Assembly (NCBI GenBank): GCA_024278415.1 | Contig: JAJRTI010000173.1 | Location: 1 to 5,594 of the forward strand | Origin: Planctomycetota bacterium | Lineage (GTDB): Bacteria; Planctomycetota; Brocadiia; JAJRTI01 | Length of the DNA stretch: 5,594 nt | Reading direction: 5' to 3' | Shown: one piece after another, positions 1 through 5,534 of the stretch | How the letters are laid out: each line of letters starts with the position of its first letter | Numbering within the stretch: position 1 is the stretch's first letter | Translations under genes and position numbers: made by a program | Notes under the pieces: model-generated | What the model was told of the DNA's origin: nothing | The model's database searches: none | Seen by the model: the letters and a program-made list of their open reading frames with translations, nothing else

Positions 1-64
1 CGTTTTCGTAGACATGCGCGCGCTGCCGAGGAAAAGCGGCGTCAAGCCGCCGCACTCCAAAACG
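1..64 (-). repeat. Candidate dispersed palindromic repeat (ECGGLTPLF type)
   Basis: Read on the minus strand, this stretch carries GCGGC-TTGAC-GCCGC followed by TTTTC (hairpin arms at 36-40 and 46-50). One minus frame reads LECGGLTPLFLG and one plus frame reads KAASSRRTPK. I remember both peptides as recurring in many unrelated short hypothetical proteins of Verrucomicrobia, Planctomycetes and relatives, which suggests an interspersed DNA repeat rather than a protein. The segment is bounded by CGTTTT (1-6) and AAAACG (59-64), a possible short inverted terminus that could be chance. The hairpin plus T-run could act as a weak minus-strand terminator. The left boundary is uncertain because the window begins here. 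Confidence 0.5.
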
Positions 65-306
65 CCTCGCCGCGGCCCGTAACGCCTCCTCCCGATGGCG
101 CGCTGTGCAGAGAGCCTACGCAACTTCTTGTTTTTCGTCGAGGTTCCGAAAGTTTAAGGCACTAACAGCGACTCATCTCGATGCGCCTCCTGGCCCGCGT
201 CTCTATGAACATTCGTCGCCCGGCCGGCGTCTAACTGGTAACCCCGCGCACCAAAGGCCGTATAGTGTATGATGCGTGCGGCGCTGAGTGACGTACGGCC
301 CAACAA
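65..306. other. Intergenic stretch with no supported gene
   Basis: No open frame here has both a credible start and protein-like content. Plus frame 1 is open from the window edge to a stop at 163-165, but without a start or a recognisable motif. This could be the tail of an upstream gene or simply a GC-rich open frame. Around 121-175 the DNA is noticeably richer in A and T than the gene that follows. No tRNA or riboswitch-like structure was recognised. The only regulatory candidate is the -10-like sequence at 261-273. Confidence 0.5.
261..273 (+). promoter_or_regulatory. Weak candidate -10 region upstream of the large gene
   Basis: Two overlapping -10-like hexamers lie here, TATAGT (261-266) and TATGAT (268-273), each matching TATAAT at five of six positions. 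They are 47-59 bases before the start codon, a sensible distance for a leader containing the ribosome binding site. No convincing TTGACA-like -35 box sits 16-18 bases upstream of either, so this is only a suggestion from position and base composition. Confidence 0.25.
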
Positions 307-316
307 GAGGAGGTGA
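307..316 (+). promoter_or_regulatory. Strong Shine-Dalgarno site for the large membrane protein
   Basis: GAGGAGGTGA contains AGGAGGTGA, complementary over nine bases to the canonical 3' end of bacterial 16S rRNA. The GGAGG core (309-313) is six bases before the ATG at 320. This near-perfect site fixes the start codon and agrees with the signal peptide that begins immediately after it. Confidence 0.9.
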
Positions 317-319
317 GCC

Positions 320-379
320 ATGCGCGGCTTCGGCAAGGCTTGGTTGGCGGTGTTGGCGCTTGCAGGCATAGGGCAGGCA
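320..379 (+). other. Sec signal peptide, residues 1-20
   Basis: The N-terminus has a short basic region (MRGFGK), a hydrophobic core (AWLAVLALAGIG) and a small-residue cleavage context G-Q-A before QDEPKAP. Cleavage is most likely after Ala20. It implies that the large region before the first internal membrane helix lies outside the cytoplasm. No lipobox cysteine is present, so this is not a lipoprotein signal. Confidence 0.85.
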
Positions 380-3300
380 CAAGACGAGCCTAAGGCCCCG
401 GCCGCGTCCATCCTCTCGGCCAAACTCGACGGCGCGGCCGCCGGCGGCGAGACGCGCTTCCAGGTGGAGTTGCGCCTGCACAGCGGGGCCAAGGGGTGGC
501 AGAAGGTGCGCGTCCTTCCGGCCAACGCGCCGGTCGCGGCCGCACGCGCGACGCGAGGGAACGTGCTCTTTCGCCGCGGGGCCGATGGGCTGGAAGCGCT
601 CATGCCCGAGCCTGGGGATTACGCGGCCAAGCTCACCATCGCCGCGCCAATCCTCAAGAAGGGGAAACTGAGCGCCATCGAGTTGGCGCTGCCCGAAGCC
701 CCGGCCGTGTCCATTCAGTTGCGTCTGCCCGCGCGGGGCCTAGCCGTGGAGACGGAGCCCAAGTGCGCGGCCGCGGTCGAGGGCCGCGTCGCAACCATCT
801 ACCCCGCCGGCACGCGAAAGCTCACCATCCGCTGGCTGCCCAAGCGCTTGGCCCGGGAGATGGCCTGCGTGTACTCGCTCAGCGAGAGCAGCCAGATCGA
901 CGTCGCGCCAGGCTCGCTCATGCGCCGCGCCGCTTTGCATTTCTACCCGGCGCGGGGGGAGTTCAAGAGCTTCGAGCTTCGCGTCCGCGGCGACGCCACT
1001 GTCCGTAGCGTCCAGGGCGAAGACATCGAGTCTTGGCGGGTTGTCGCGCGCGGCGATGCCAAGCTCCTGCGCGTGCGGCTCTCCAAGCCCCAGACCGAGC
1101 GATACGACGTGGAGGTGCGCATGGAGCGCGCCGTCGCGCTCCCGCCGGCCGAGGTCTCCGTCGAGCCGCTGCGCGACGCGCGGGCCACGCACCAGCGCGG
1201 ATACCTCGCGTTCTTGCCCTCCGACGCGGTCGCGATCCGCGAACGCGGCAAGCGCCAGGCGACGCTCTTCGACGTACGCACGCTCGACGGCGACTTCGTG
1301 GGCGTAAAGCACCGCGCACAGCGCGCCTACCGCTTCGATAGCGCGGCCGCGCAGGTCTCCATCGACGTCATCCCCGCACAGCCCAAGCTCACCGCACAGG
1401 TCAGCTCGTTCGTCATGCTCGACCACGGCCTGGCTACGCTTCGCACGTGGGTCGACTACGACCTGCGCGGGCCAGGCGTGTACGAACTGCGCCTCGCCCT
1501 GAGCGAAGGCCTCGCCGTCGTCGAGGTCGACGGCCGGGACGTGAAGGCCTGGCGCGTCGACGGCCGGGAACTCACCGTGCGGCTCCGAGAACGCATCAAA
1601 GGCAAGTACGGGCTCAACCTCACGAGCCAGCAGCTCTTCCGCAAGACCAACGGTATCGCGGTGCCGCGCATCGAAACGCTCGGCACGGAATCCGAAGTCG
1701 GCTACATCGGCGTGTCCGCGGCCCAAGGCGTGCACCTCCAGCACAGCCACTCGACCCGGATGCGCCAGGTCGAAACAAACGATCTGCCGGACTGGCTAAG
1801 CCTCCAGAAGCCAAGGCTCGCGTACGCGTATCGGAGCCGCGGGGGCAGCCTCTCGGTGTCCACGATCAAGATCGAGCCCGAGGTCGCGGCCAAGTGGTTC
1901 ACCTACGTCGAGATCGGCGCGCAGCGCGTGCGCCGCGAGGTGCTGGCCGTGTGCACGATCCGCAAGGCCGGCATCTTCGGCCTGCGCATGACCGTGCCCC
2001 AAGGCGTCACGATCACCGACGTGCAAGGCCCGCTCATCGACGACTGGACGCACGAGGCGGGCGAGCTGCGCGTCAAGTTCAGCAAAGAGGTGCGCGGCGC
2101 GTACCACTTCCAGCTCTACGCGGAGACGCTCCAGCCGTCGCTCGATCCACTCGACCTGCGCTCCATCCAACTCCACGGCGCGCAGCAGGTTGAGGGCTGG
2201 CTGGGCATCGGCACGAAGGAGAACTTCGAACTGAGCGCGGCCCGCGTGCGCGGAGCGACCGCGATACGGCTGAAGGCCACGCCAGAGATCCTCCAGAGCC
2301 GGCCGGAGATGGCGCTCGCGTACCGCTTCGACGAACGCCCTTGGCAAGCCGCAATCCGAGCGACGCCGGTCGAGCCGCGCGTGCAAGCGCACACGTTCTC
2401 CGTGCTGCGGTTCCGATACGGCAACGTGGCCGTGGATACGCAGGTGCGCTATACGATCGAGAAAGCCGGCGTGCGGCGCCTGGTGCTGCAACTGCCCGCG
2501 GACGCGCTCAACGTGTCCATCGACGCCCGCGGCATCCGCGGGGTCGAGCGCCAGGCCGGCGCGTGGCGGGTCGACCTCGACCAACTGCGCCGCGGCTCGT
2601 ATCAACTCGACGTGTCATACGAGTTGGTGCTCGCCGGCGAGCAGCGCACGTTTACGTACAAGGGCGTGGTCGCTCTCGACGCGGAGCGCCAGAGCGGCAA
2701 GGTGGTCGCTTGCCAGGAGCGCACAGACGTGGAGGTGGGCCTCGCACAGCTTCAAGGCGCGGCCACCGCGGACCTGACGCCCGCGGAGCGCCAGCGCGTG
2801 CGTCTGCCGGTGGTAGCCGCGTTCCACTATGGCGCGGCCGAGCGAAGCATCGGCTTCGCAGTCGCGGAGCAGCGCCTCACGGACGCCATGCTCCAGGCGA
2901 GCGTGCCCACGTGCGAGGTGAACACGCTCATCAAGCGCGACGGCCGCGCTGTGCACTACCTCGAAGCGTCGATCCAGAACACGAAGAAGCAGTTCCTCAC
3001 CGTCACACTCGGCAAGACCGCGGACCTGTGGGCCACGTACCTCGGCGGCGAGCCGGTCAAGCCGAGCGAGAGCGGGCCGGGCACGTACACGATCCCGCTC
3101 ACGACAAAGGCCGGCTGGGCGCGCCGCGTGGAGATGATCTGGACGGAGCGCCTCCCCCAGTTGGGCGTCGCGCAGCGGCTCGACTTCAAGACCCCCCAGT
3201 TCGACGTGCAAGTGCAACAGACGCAGTGGCGTGTATTCCTGCCGCGGGACTACCAGATCGCCGGGACCGGGGGCAACGTGGAGATGGTGAGCGACAACGT

Positions 3301-5347
3301 GTTGCGCGCCACGTTCCTCGGCATGCTCATGGCCCGCAGCTACGTCGTGCTCGCGTGGGGTTTGTTGCTGCTCATTTGCCTCGGCGTGCCCGCGCTGTGC
3401 GTGGGGATCATCGTGTGGGCTGTGCGGCGCAGGACGAGGCTCGGCTATGTGCTCCTGCCAATGCCGGTGCGTGTGCCCAGGCTGCTCGAAGCGCTGGTGG
3501 CCATCACCATCATCGCTGTCCTCGCGGCCATGCTGCTGCCATCACTCAACCGGGCCAGGGAGCAGGCTAAGGCACCTTCCGGCCAGCAGAACCTGAAGAA
3601 TATCGGCCTCGCGATACAAATGTACATCAGCGACAATGGGGGGTACCTCATGTGGGATCAACACCGGGCAACAGCTCCGAACGCCGCGCAGAAGTTGCAG
3701 GACCAGTTGCTCCCCTACACCGAAAGCACTGATGTGTTCGTCTCTCCCGATACGGGCCTCCCCTACGCTATGATCGGCAACAAGACGAAGCGCGTCGCTG
3801 ATCCGTCGGAACGGATGGTGGTGGTCTCGCAGGTCTCCAAGAATGGCGGGCGAAACGTGCTCTTCCTTGATGCCCACGTTGAGTGGATGCGCGACGATGA
3901 GTTCCGCCGCAAATACCGCGAGCAAACAGGCGAGGATTTGCCAGAGGCCCTAGCTTACAGGAGCGACGTGTCTGGACACGGCTGGAAGCGCAGCATCATC
4001 GGCAGGTTCAAGAACATGTTCTCTCGCTCAACGGCCAAACTCGGGGGGCAAGAAGAGTTCGAGCCGCCGCCGGACGAAGCGATGCCGGAGGGCCCGCCAG
4101 CCGAGGCGGGGCAGGGACAAGCCGCCCCCACTGCGGGGCCCGCCGGCGCTGAACGCCGGCTCGCTGACGCCACCATCGGCGCGAAGAAACTGCGAGGCAA
4201 GGACCTCGATGAACGCCTCGCCGCGGAGGAAGCGCAGCGGTCGCCGCGCGAGGAAGGCGTTCACGACCAGTTGCGCCTCGACCGACGGAAGCCCCAAGCG
4301 GCCGCGGCCAAGGCCGAGGAGGCGGAAGCTTTGGTGGAAGAGAAGCGCAGAGTGCTGGCGGCGAGACTGCGCCGGCACAAGATCGCCAACAAGCGCAAGC
4401 TGGCCGAGCAGAACGTGCAACTCGGGCTCGCACAAGCGCGCAAGGGCGACTACGACGCCGCGGTCAAGGCGCTCCAGAAGGCCATCGAACTGGACCAGAT
4501 GAACGTGGACGCTGTGAACGAGTTGCGGCGCATCCGCGCGGTGGAAAAGCTGGCGAAGGAGAGCCTGAGCCAGCAACTCGCCCAAGAGCCGCAACTGGAG
4601 ACTCTGAAGTCGCGCGCTGAGATACACCGCCTCCTCACCCCCGCGGCAAAGAAACGATACAGTGAGAGGAAGGGCGGCCCCAGAAAGCGCCCGGCGGGGC
4701 TTTCGTACGCATACGACTCCCAAAAAGGCAAGCAAACCGCGCCGGCCAAACGTATCCAAGACCGCGAACGCCAGGCCTACGACGACCACATCGACCAGGC
4801 CATCGCTGCTGCCGGCGGCGGCATGGGCGGCTTGGGCGGCATAGGTGGCGGCGGGCAGATCGTCGAGGAGCCGTCGGCCAAAGGCCGCTTCTTCCGCCGC
4901 ATCGCCGGGCAGGAGCCGGCCGCGGGGCAAATGATCCAAGCCGTGTTCGGCGGCAAGGCGCAAGGCGCGCTGCCGATCCGCCTCGAATTCCCCACGCGCG
5001 GCACCGTGCCCTACCTGTTCCGGAAGGCCTTCTCCGGCGACCGGCAGGCGGAGTTGACGATCCGCTGCGTGCGCGCCGGCGCGGCGATCACGATGCAAGG
5101 CGCGACCTTCCTCGTGCTCATGCTCCTGCTGCTCGCGCTCGCGCAGAAAGCGCCTCGCACCGGCCCGGCCTTCGCGGCCGTGCTGGTGATCGTGTTCATG
5201 ACGCTCGACCGCTACGCTGCGCCGGCCATGAAGCCCTACTACCAATCGGCCATCGCCGGCCTCGTCGCGGCCATCGCCCTCGTGCTCGTCCATCGAGCGT
5301 ACGTCTTTGCCCGATGCCGCGGCAGGCGGTGGGAAGCGGATGCCTGA
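320..5347 (+). CDS. Giant mosaic envelope membrane protein with an internal pseudopilin-like domain
   Basis: The product has 1675 residues; I do not recognise a named family for the whole chain. The start is set by a strong Shine-Dalgarno site and a signal peptide (residues 1-20). Residues 21-1000 are beta-rich and predicted exported, with four tandem repeats (about 203-308, 366-474, 525-638, 691-813) and a further domain at about 866-980. A membrane helix (1009-1035) ends in RRR. A pseudopilin-like module (1053-1207) follows, then a Pro/Ala linker (1245-1283), charged helix (1295-1363), one TPR (1364-1397), a Gly-rich linker (1499-1513), three membrane helices (1593-1658) and an Arg-rich tail. 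The open frame is uninterrupted and ends in TGA, so it appears to be an intact gene. It stands alone, with no operon partner visible. Role is unknown; envelope scaffolding or surface assembly is a guess from architecture only. Confidence 0.93.
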   Translation: MRGFGKAWLAVLALAGIGQAQDEPKAPAASILSAKLDGAAAGGETRFQVELRLHSGAKGWQKVRVLPANAPVAAARATRGNVLFRRGADGLEALMPEPGDYAAKLTIAAPILKKGKLSAIELALPEAPAVSIQLRLPARGLAVETEPKCAAAVEGRVATIYPAGTRKLTIRWLPKRLAREMACVYSLSESSQIDVAPGSLMRRAALHFYPARGEFKSFELRVRGDATVRSVQGEDIESWRVVARGDAKLLRVRLSKPQTERYDVEVRMERAVALPPAEVSVEPLRDARATHQRGYLAFLPSDAVAIRERGKRQATLFDVRTLDGDFVGVKHRAQRAYRFDSAAAQVSIDVIPAQPKLTAQVSSFVMLDHGLATLRTWVDYDLRGPGVYELRLALSEGLAVVEVDGRDVKAWRVDGRELTVRLRERIKGKYGLNLTSQQLFRKTNGIAVPRIETLGTESEVGYIGVSAAQGVHLQHSHSTRMRQVETNDLPDWLSLQKPRLAYAYRSRGGSLSVSTIKIEPEVAAKWFTYVEIGAQRVRREVLAVCTIRKAGIFGLRMTVPQGVTITDVQGPLIDDWTHEAGELRVKFSKEVRGAYHFQLYAETLQPSLDPLDLRSIQLHGAQQVEGWLGIGTKENFELSAARVRGATAIRLKATPEILQSRPEMALAYRFDERPWQAAIRATPVEPRVQAHTFSVLRFRYGNVAVDTQVRYTIEKAGVRRLVLQLPADALNVSIDARGIRGVERQAGAWRVDLDQLRRGSYQLDVSYELVLAGEQRTFTYKGVVALDAERQSGKVVACQERTDVEVGLAQLQGAATADLTPAERQRVRLPVVAAFHYGAAERSIGFAVAEQRLTDAMLQASVPTCEVNTLIKRDGRAVHYLEASIQNTKKQFLTVTLGKTADLWATYLGGEPVKPSESGPGTYTIPLTTKAGWARRVEMIWTERLPQLGVAQRLDFKTPQFDVQVQQTQWRVFLPRDYQIAGTGGNVEMVSDNVLRATFLGMLMARSYVVLAWGLLLLICLGVPALCVGIIVWAVRRRTRLGYVLLPMPVRVPRLLEALVAITIIAVLAAMLLPSLNRAREQAKAPSGQQNLKNIGLAIQMYISDNGGYLMWDQHRATAPNAAQKLQDQLLPYTESTDVFVSPDTGLPYAMIGNKTKRVADPSERMVVVSQVSKNGGRNVLFLDAHVEWMRDDEFRRKYREQTGEDLPEALAYRSDVSGHGWKRSIIGRFKNMFSRSTAKLGGQEEFEPPPDEAMPEGPPAEAGQGQAAPTAGPAGAERRLADATIGAKKLRGKDLDERLAAEEAQRSPREEGVHDQLRLDRRKPQAAAAKAEEAEALVEEKRRVLAARLRRHKIANKRKLAEQNVQLGLAQARKGDYDAAVKALQKAIELDQMNVDAVNELRRIRAVEKLAKESLSQQLAQEPQLETLKSRAEIHRLLTPAAKKRYSERKGGPRKRPAGLSYAYDSQKGKQTAPAKRIQDRERQAYDDHIDQAIAAAGGGMGGLGGIGGGGQIVEEPSAKGRFFRRIAGQEPAAGQMIQAVFGGKAQGALPIRLEFPTRGTVPYLFRKAFSGDRQAELTIRCVRAGAAITMQGATFLVLMLLLLALAQKAPRTGPAFAAVLVIVFMTLDRYAAPAMKPYYQSAIAGLVAAIALVLVHRAYVFARCRGRRWEADA
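926..2758 (+). repeat. Four divergent tandem beta-rich protein repeats in the exported region
   Basis: Aligned by eye, units at about 926-1243, 1415-1741, 1892-2233 and 2390-2758 share one pattern. Each has alternating hydrophobic strands, then a V-x-G-x-x-I/V-x-x-W-like turn (EDIESWRV, RDVKAWRV, PLIDDWTH; in the fourth unit RGIRGVER). Next comes a strand of LxVxL type (LLRVRL, ELTVRL, ELRVKF, AWRVDL), then a basic/Gly-Tyr turn (ERYDVEV, GKYGLNL, GAYHFQL, GSYQLDV). The first three end near a Gly-aromatic strand (RGYLAF, VGYIGV, EGWLGI); the fourth has SGKVVA. Identity is low, so the DNA itself is not repeated. The pattern suggests serial beta-sandwich modules in an extended exported stalk. 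Confidence 0.65.
2915..3259 (+). other. Conserved-looking membrane-proximal beta domain, residues about 866-980
   Basis: This stretch follows the four repeats and differs from them. It runs EVNTLIKRDGRAVHYLEASI, then QNTKKQFLTVTLGK and DLWATYLGGEPVKPS, and ends with WRVFLPRDYQI shortly before the first internal membrane helix. The phrase with aromatic residues around 'WATYLGGEPVKP' resembles a motif I associate with very large uncharacterised PVC envelope proteins, but I cannot name the family. It is predicted to be exported and to sit close to the membrane. Confidence 0.45.
3344..3424 (+). other. First internal transmembrane helix, residues 1009-1035
   Basis: A 27-residue hydrophobic run (VVLAWGLLLLICLGV then PALCVGIIVWAV) is followed at once by RRR and further basic residues. 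By the positive-inside rule the chain passes from outside to cytoplasm here. The next 19 residues form a short basic cytoplasmic loop before the pseudopilin helix. Confidence 0.85.
3476..3940 (+). other. Embedded pseudopilin-like module (degenerate H-X9-DG type), residues 1053-1207
   Basis: The module reads like a complete type II secretion-style pseudopilin of the DUF1559 / H-X9-DG kind. RLLEALVAITIIAVLAAM matches the conserved FTLIELLVVIAIIAILAAM helix, including the Glu at the +5 position (Glu1057). LLPSLNRAREQAK and NLKNIGLAIQMYISDNGGY match the following conserved segments. NVLFLDAHVEWM (1179-1190) then DDEFRRKY match the family's C-terminal end. The usual Gly-Phe cleavage site is Val1052-Pro1053, and the His and Gly of H-X9-DG are Lys1174 and Ala1185. 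The segment is also less GC-rich than the rest of the gene. The homology is clear; loss of processing is inferred from the substituted residues. Confidence 0.85.
4052..4168 (+). other. Pro/Ala/Glu-rich linker, residues 1245-1283
   Basis: The segment begins EEFEPPPDEAMPEGPPAEAG and continues with short Ala, Pro, Gly and Gln runs. It is low-complexity and probably unstructured, and it separates the pseudopilin module from the charged helix and TPR. No motif for processing or binding was recognised. Confidence 0.6.
4202..4510 (+). other. Charged helix followed by a single TPR repeat, residues 1295-1397
   Basis: Residues 1295-1363 are rich in Glu, Arg, Lys and Ala with leucine spacing typical of a long helix or coiled coil (AKAEEAEALVEEKRRVLAAR). 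Residues 1364-1397 fit one TPR: Leu1368-Gly1369, Ala1371, the G-D-Y-D-A-A turn at 1376-1381 and AIELD near 1388-1392. Only one full TPR is convincing, so it may cap the helix or mediate a protein contact. On the topology proposed for this protein the segment would be outside the cytoplasm. Confidence 0.65.
4814..4858 (+). other. Gly/Met-rich flexible linker, residues 1499-1513
   Basis: Fourteen of the fifteen residues form GGGMGGLGGIGGGG, encoded by runs of GGC. Short Gly-Met linkers of this kind are common in planctomycete proteins as I remember them. It probably separates the TPR-containing region from the membrane-proximal C-terminal part (GALPIRLEFPTRG onward). Confidence 0.7.
5096..5293 (+). 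other. Three C-terminal transmembrane helices, residues 1593-1658
   Basis: Three hydrophobic runs lie at about 1593-1609 (FLVLMLLLLALA core), 1616-1630 (FAAVLVIVFMTL core) and 1643-1658 (AIAGLVAAIALVLV). They are separated by a basic loop (QKAPRTGP) and by DRYAAPAMKPYYQ. The tail ends RCRGRRWEADA. Basic residues in the first loop and the tail put both in the cytoplasm. The helices would anchor the protein; they show no catalytic motif. Confidence 0.8.
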
Positions 5348-5378
5348 TGTTACGAACGCGGACAGGCGCGCTTAGTGC

Positions 5379-5470
5379 CGTTTGTAGTAGGCCCGTGAGG
5401 GCCTTCTGCTCTAGCGGCCGCCCTGCCATTGTCGCCTGAACGGAGGCGCCCTTACGGTCGCCACTACAAG
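5379..5470 (+). repeat. Imperfect palindromic repeat element, copy 1
   Basis: The element opens with TTGTAGT (5382-5388) and closes with ACTACAA (5463-5469), a 7-bp inverted terminus. The inverted similarity continues imperfectly inward for about 20 bases. The left arm holds a perfect hairpin, AGGCCC-GTGA-GGGCCT (5389-5404). The right arm can fold through GGCG (5445-5448) with CGCC (5459-5462). It starts 31 bases after the stop codon and shares 28-bp and 16-bp identical blocks with copy 2. It is probably a REP/MITE-like non-coding element. The hairpin could protect or end the upstream mRNA, but no T-run follows. Confidence 0.75.
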
Positions 5471-5534
5471 CGCACATCACCCCTCACGCTCGCATCCTCA
5501 TGCCCAACTTCTTCCACAAGAACACGCCCAGCGG

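Noticed and set aside
31..50. Hairpin with T-run as a minus-strand Rho-independent terminator
   Set aside because: The stem is only 5 bp, the T-run is four bases, and no minus-strand gene lies upstream of it. It is better explained as part of the repeat.
1..165. Plus frame 1 open from the left edge to a TAA at 163-165, as a possible tail of an upstream gene
   Set aside because: No motif is visible, and its first third overlaps the candidate repeat, which gives open frames by chance. It could be real but cannot be supported from this window.
1526..1569. 14-bp direct repeat GTCGACGGCCGGGA at 1526-1539 and 1556-1569
   Set aside because: It lies in frame 30 bases apart and encodes VDGRD and VDGRE within the beta module. 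This looks like codon reuse in a short local repeat, with no sign of a regulatory or mobile role.
740..1750. 336-codon minus-strand open frame
   Set aside because: Composition is typical of an antisense shadow (high Ala, Arg, Asp, His) with no recognisable domain.
2341..3570. 409-codon plus-strand open frame overlapping the main gene
   Set aside because: Arg/Ala/Gly/Pro-rich shadow in another frame of GC-rich DNA, with no ribosome binding site or domain; the main frame carries all recognisable motifs.
4028..5293. 421-codon open frame on the minus strand
   Set aside because: It is antisense to a clearly protein-like plus frame (TPR, Gly linker, membrane helices). Its translation is rich in Arg, His, Leu and Gly with no motif, as expected from the complement of GC-rich codons.
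5323..5346. CAGGC...GCCTG inverted pair around the stop codon as a terminator
   Set aside because: Five-base stem with a 14-base loop and no T-run; too weak to separate from chance in GC-rich DNA.
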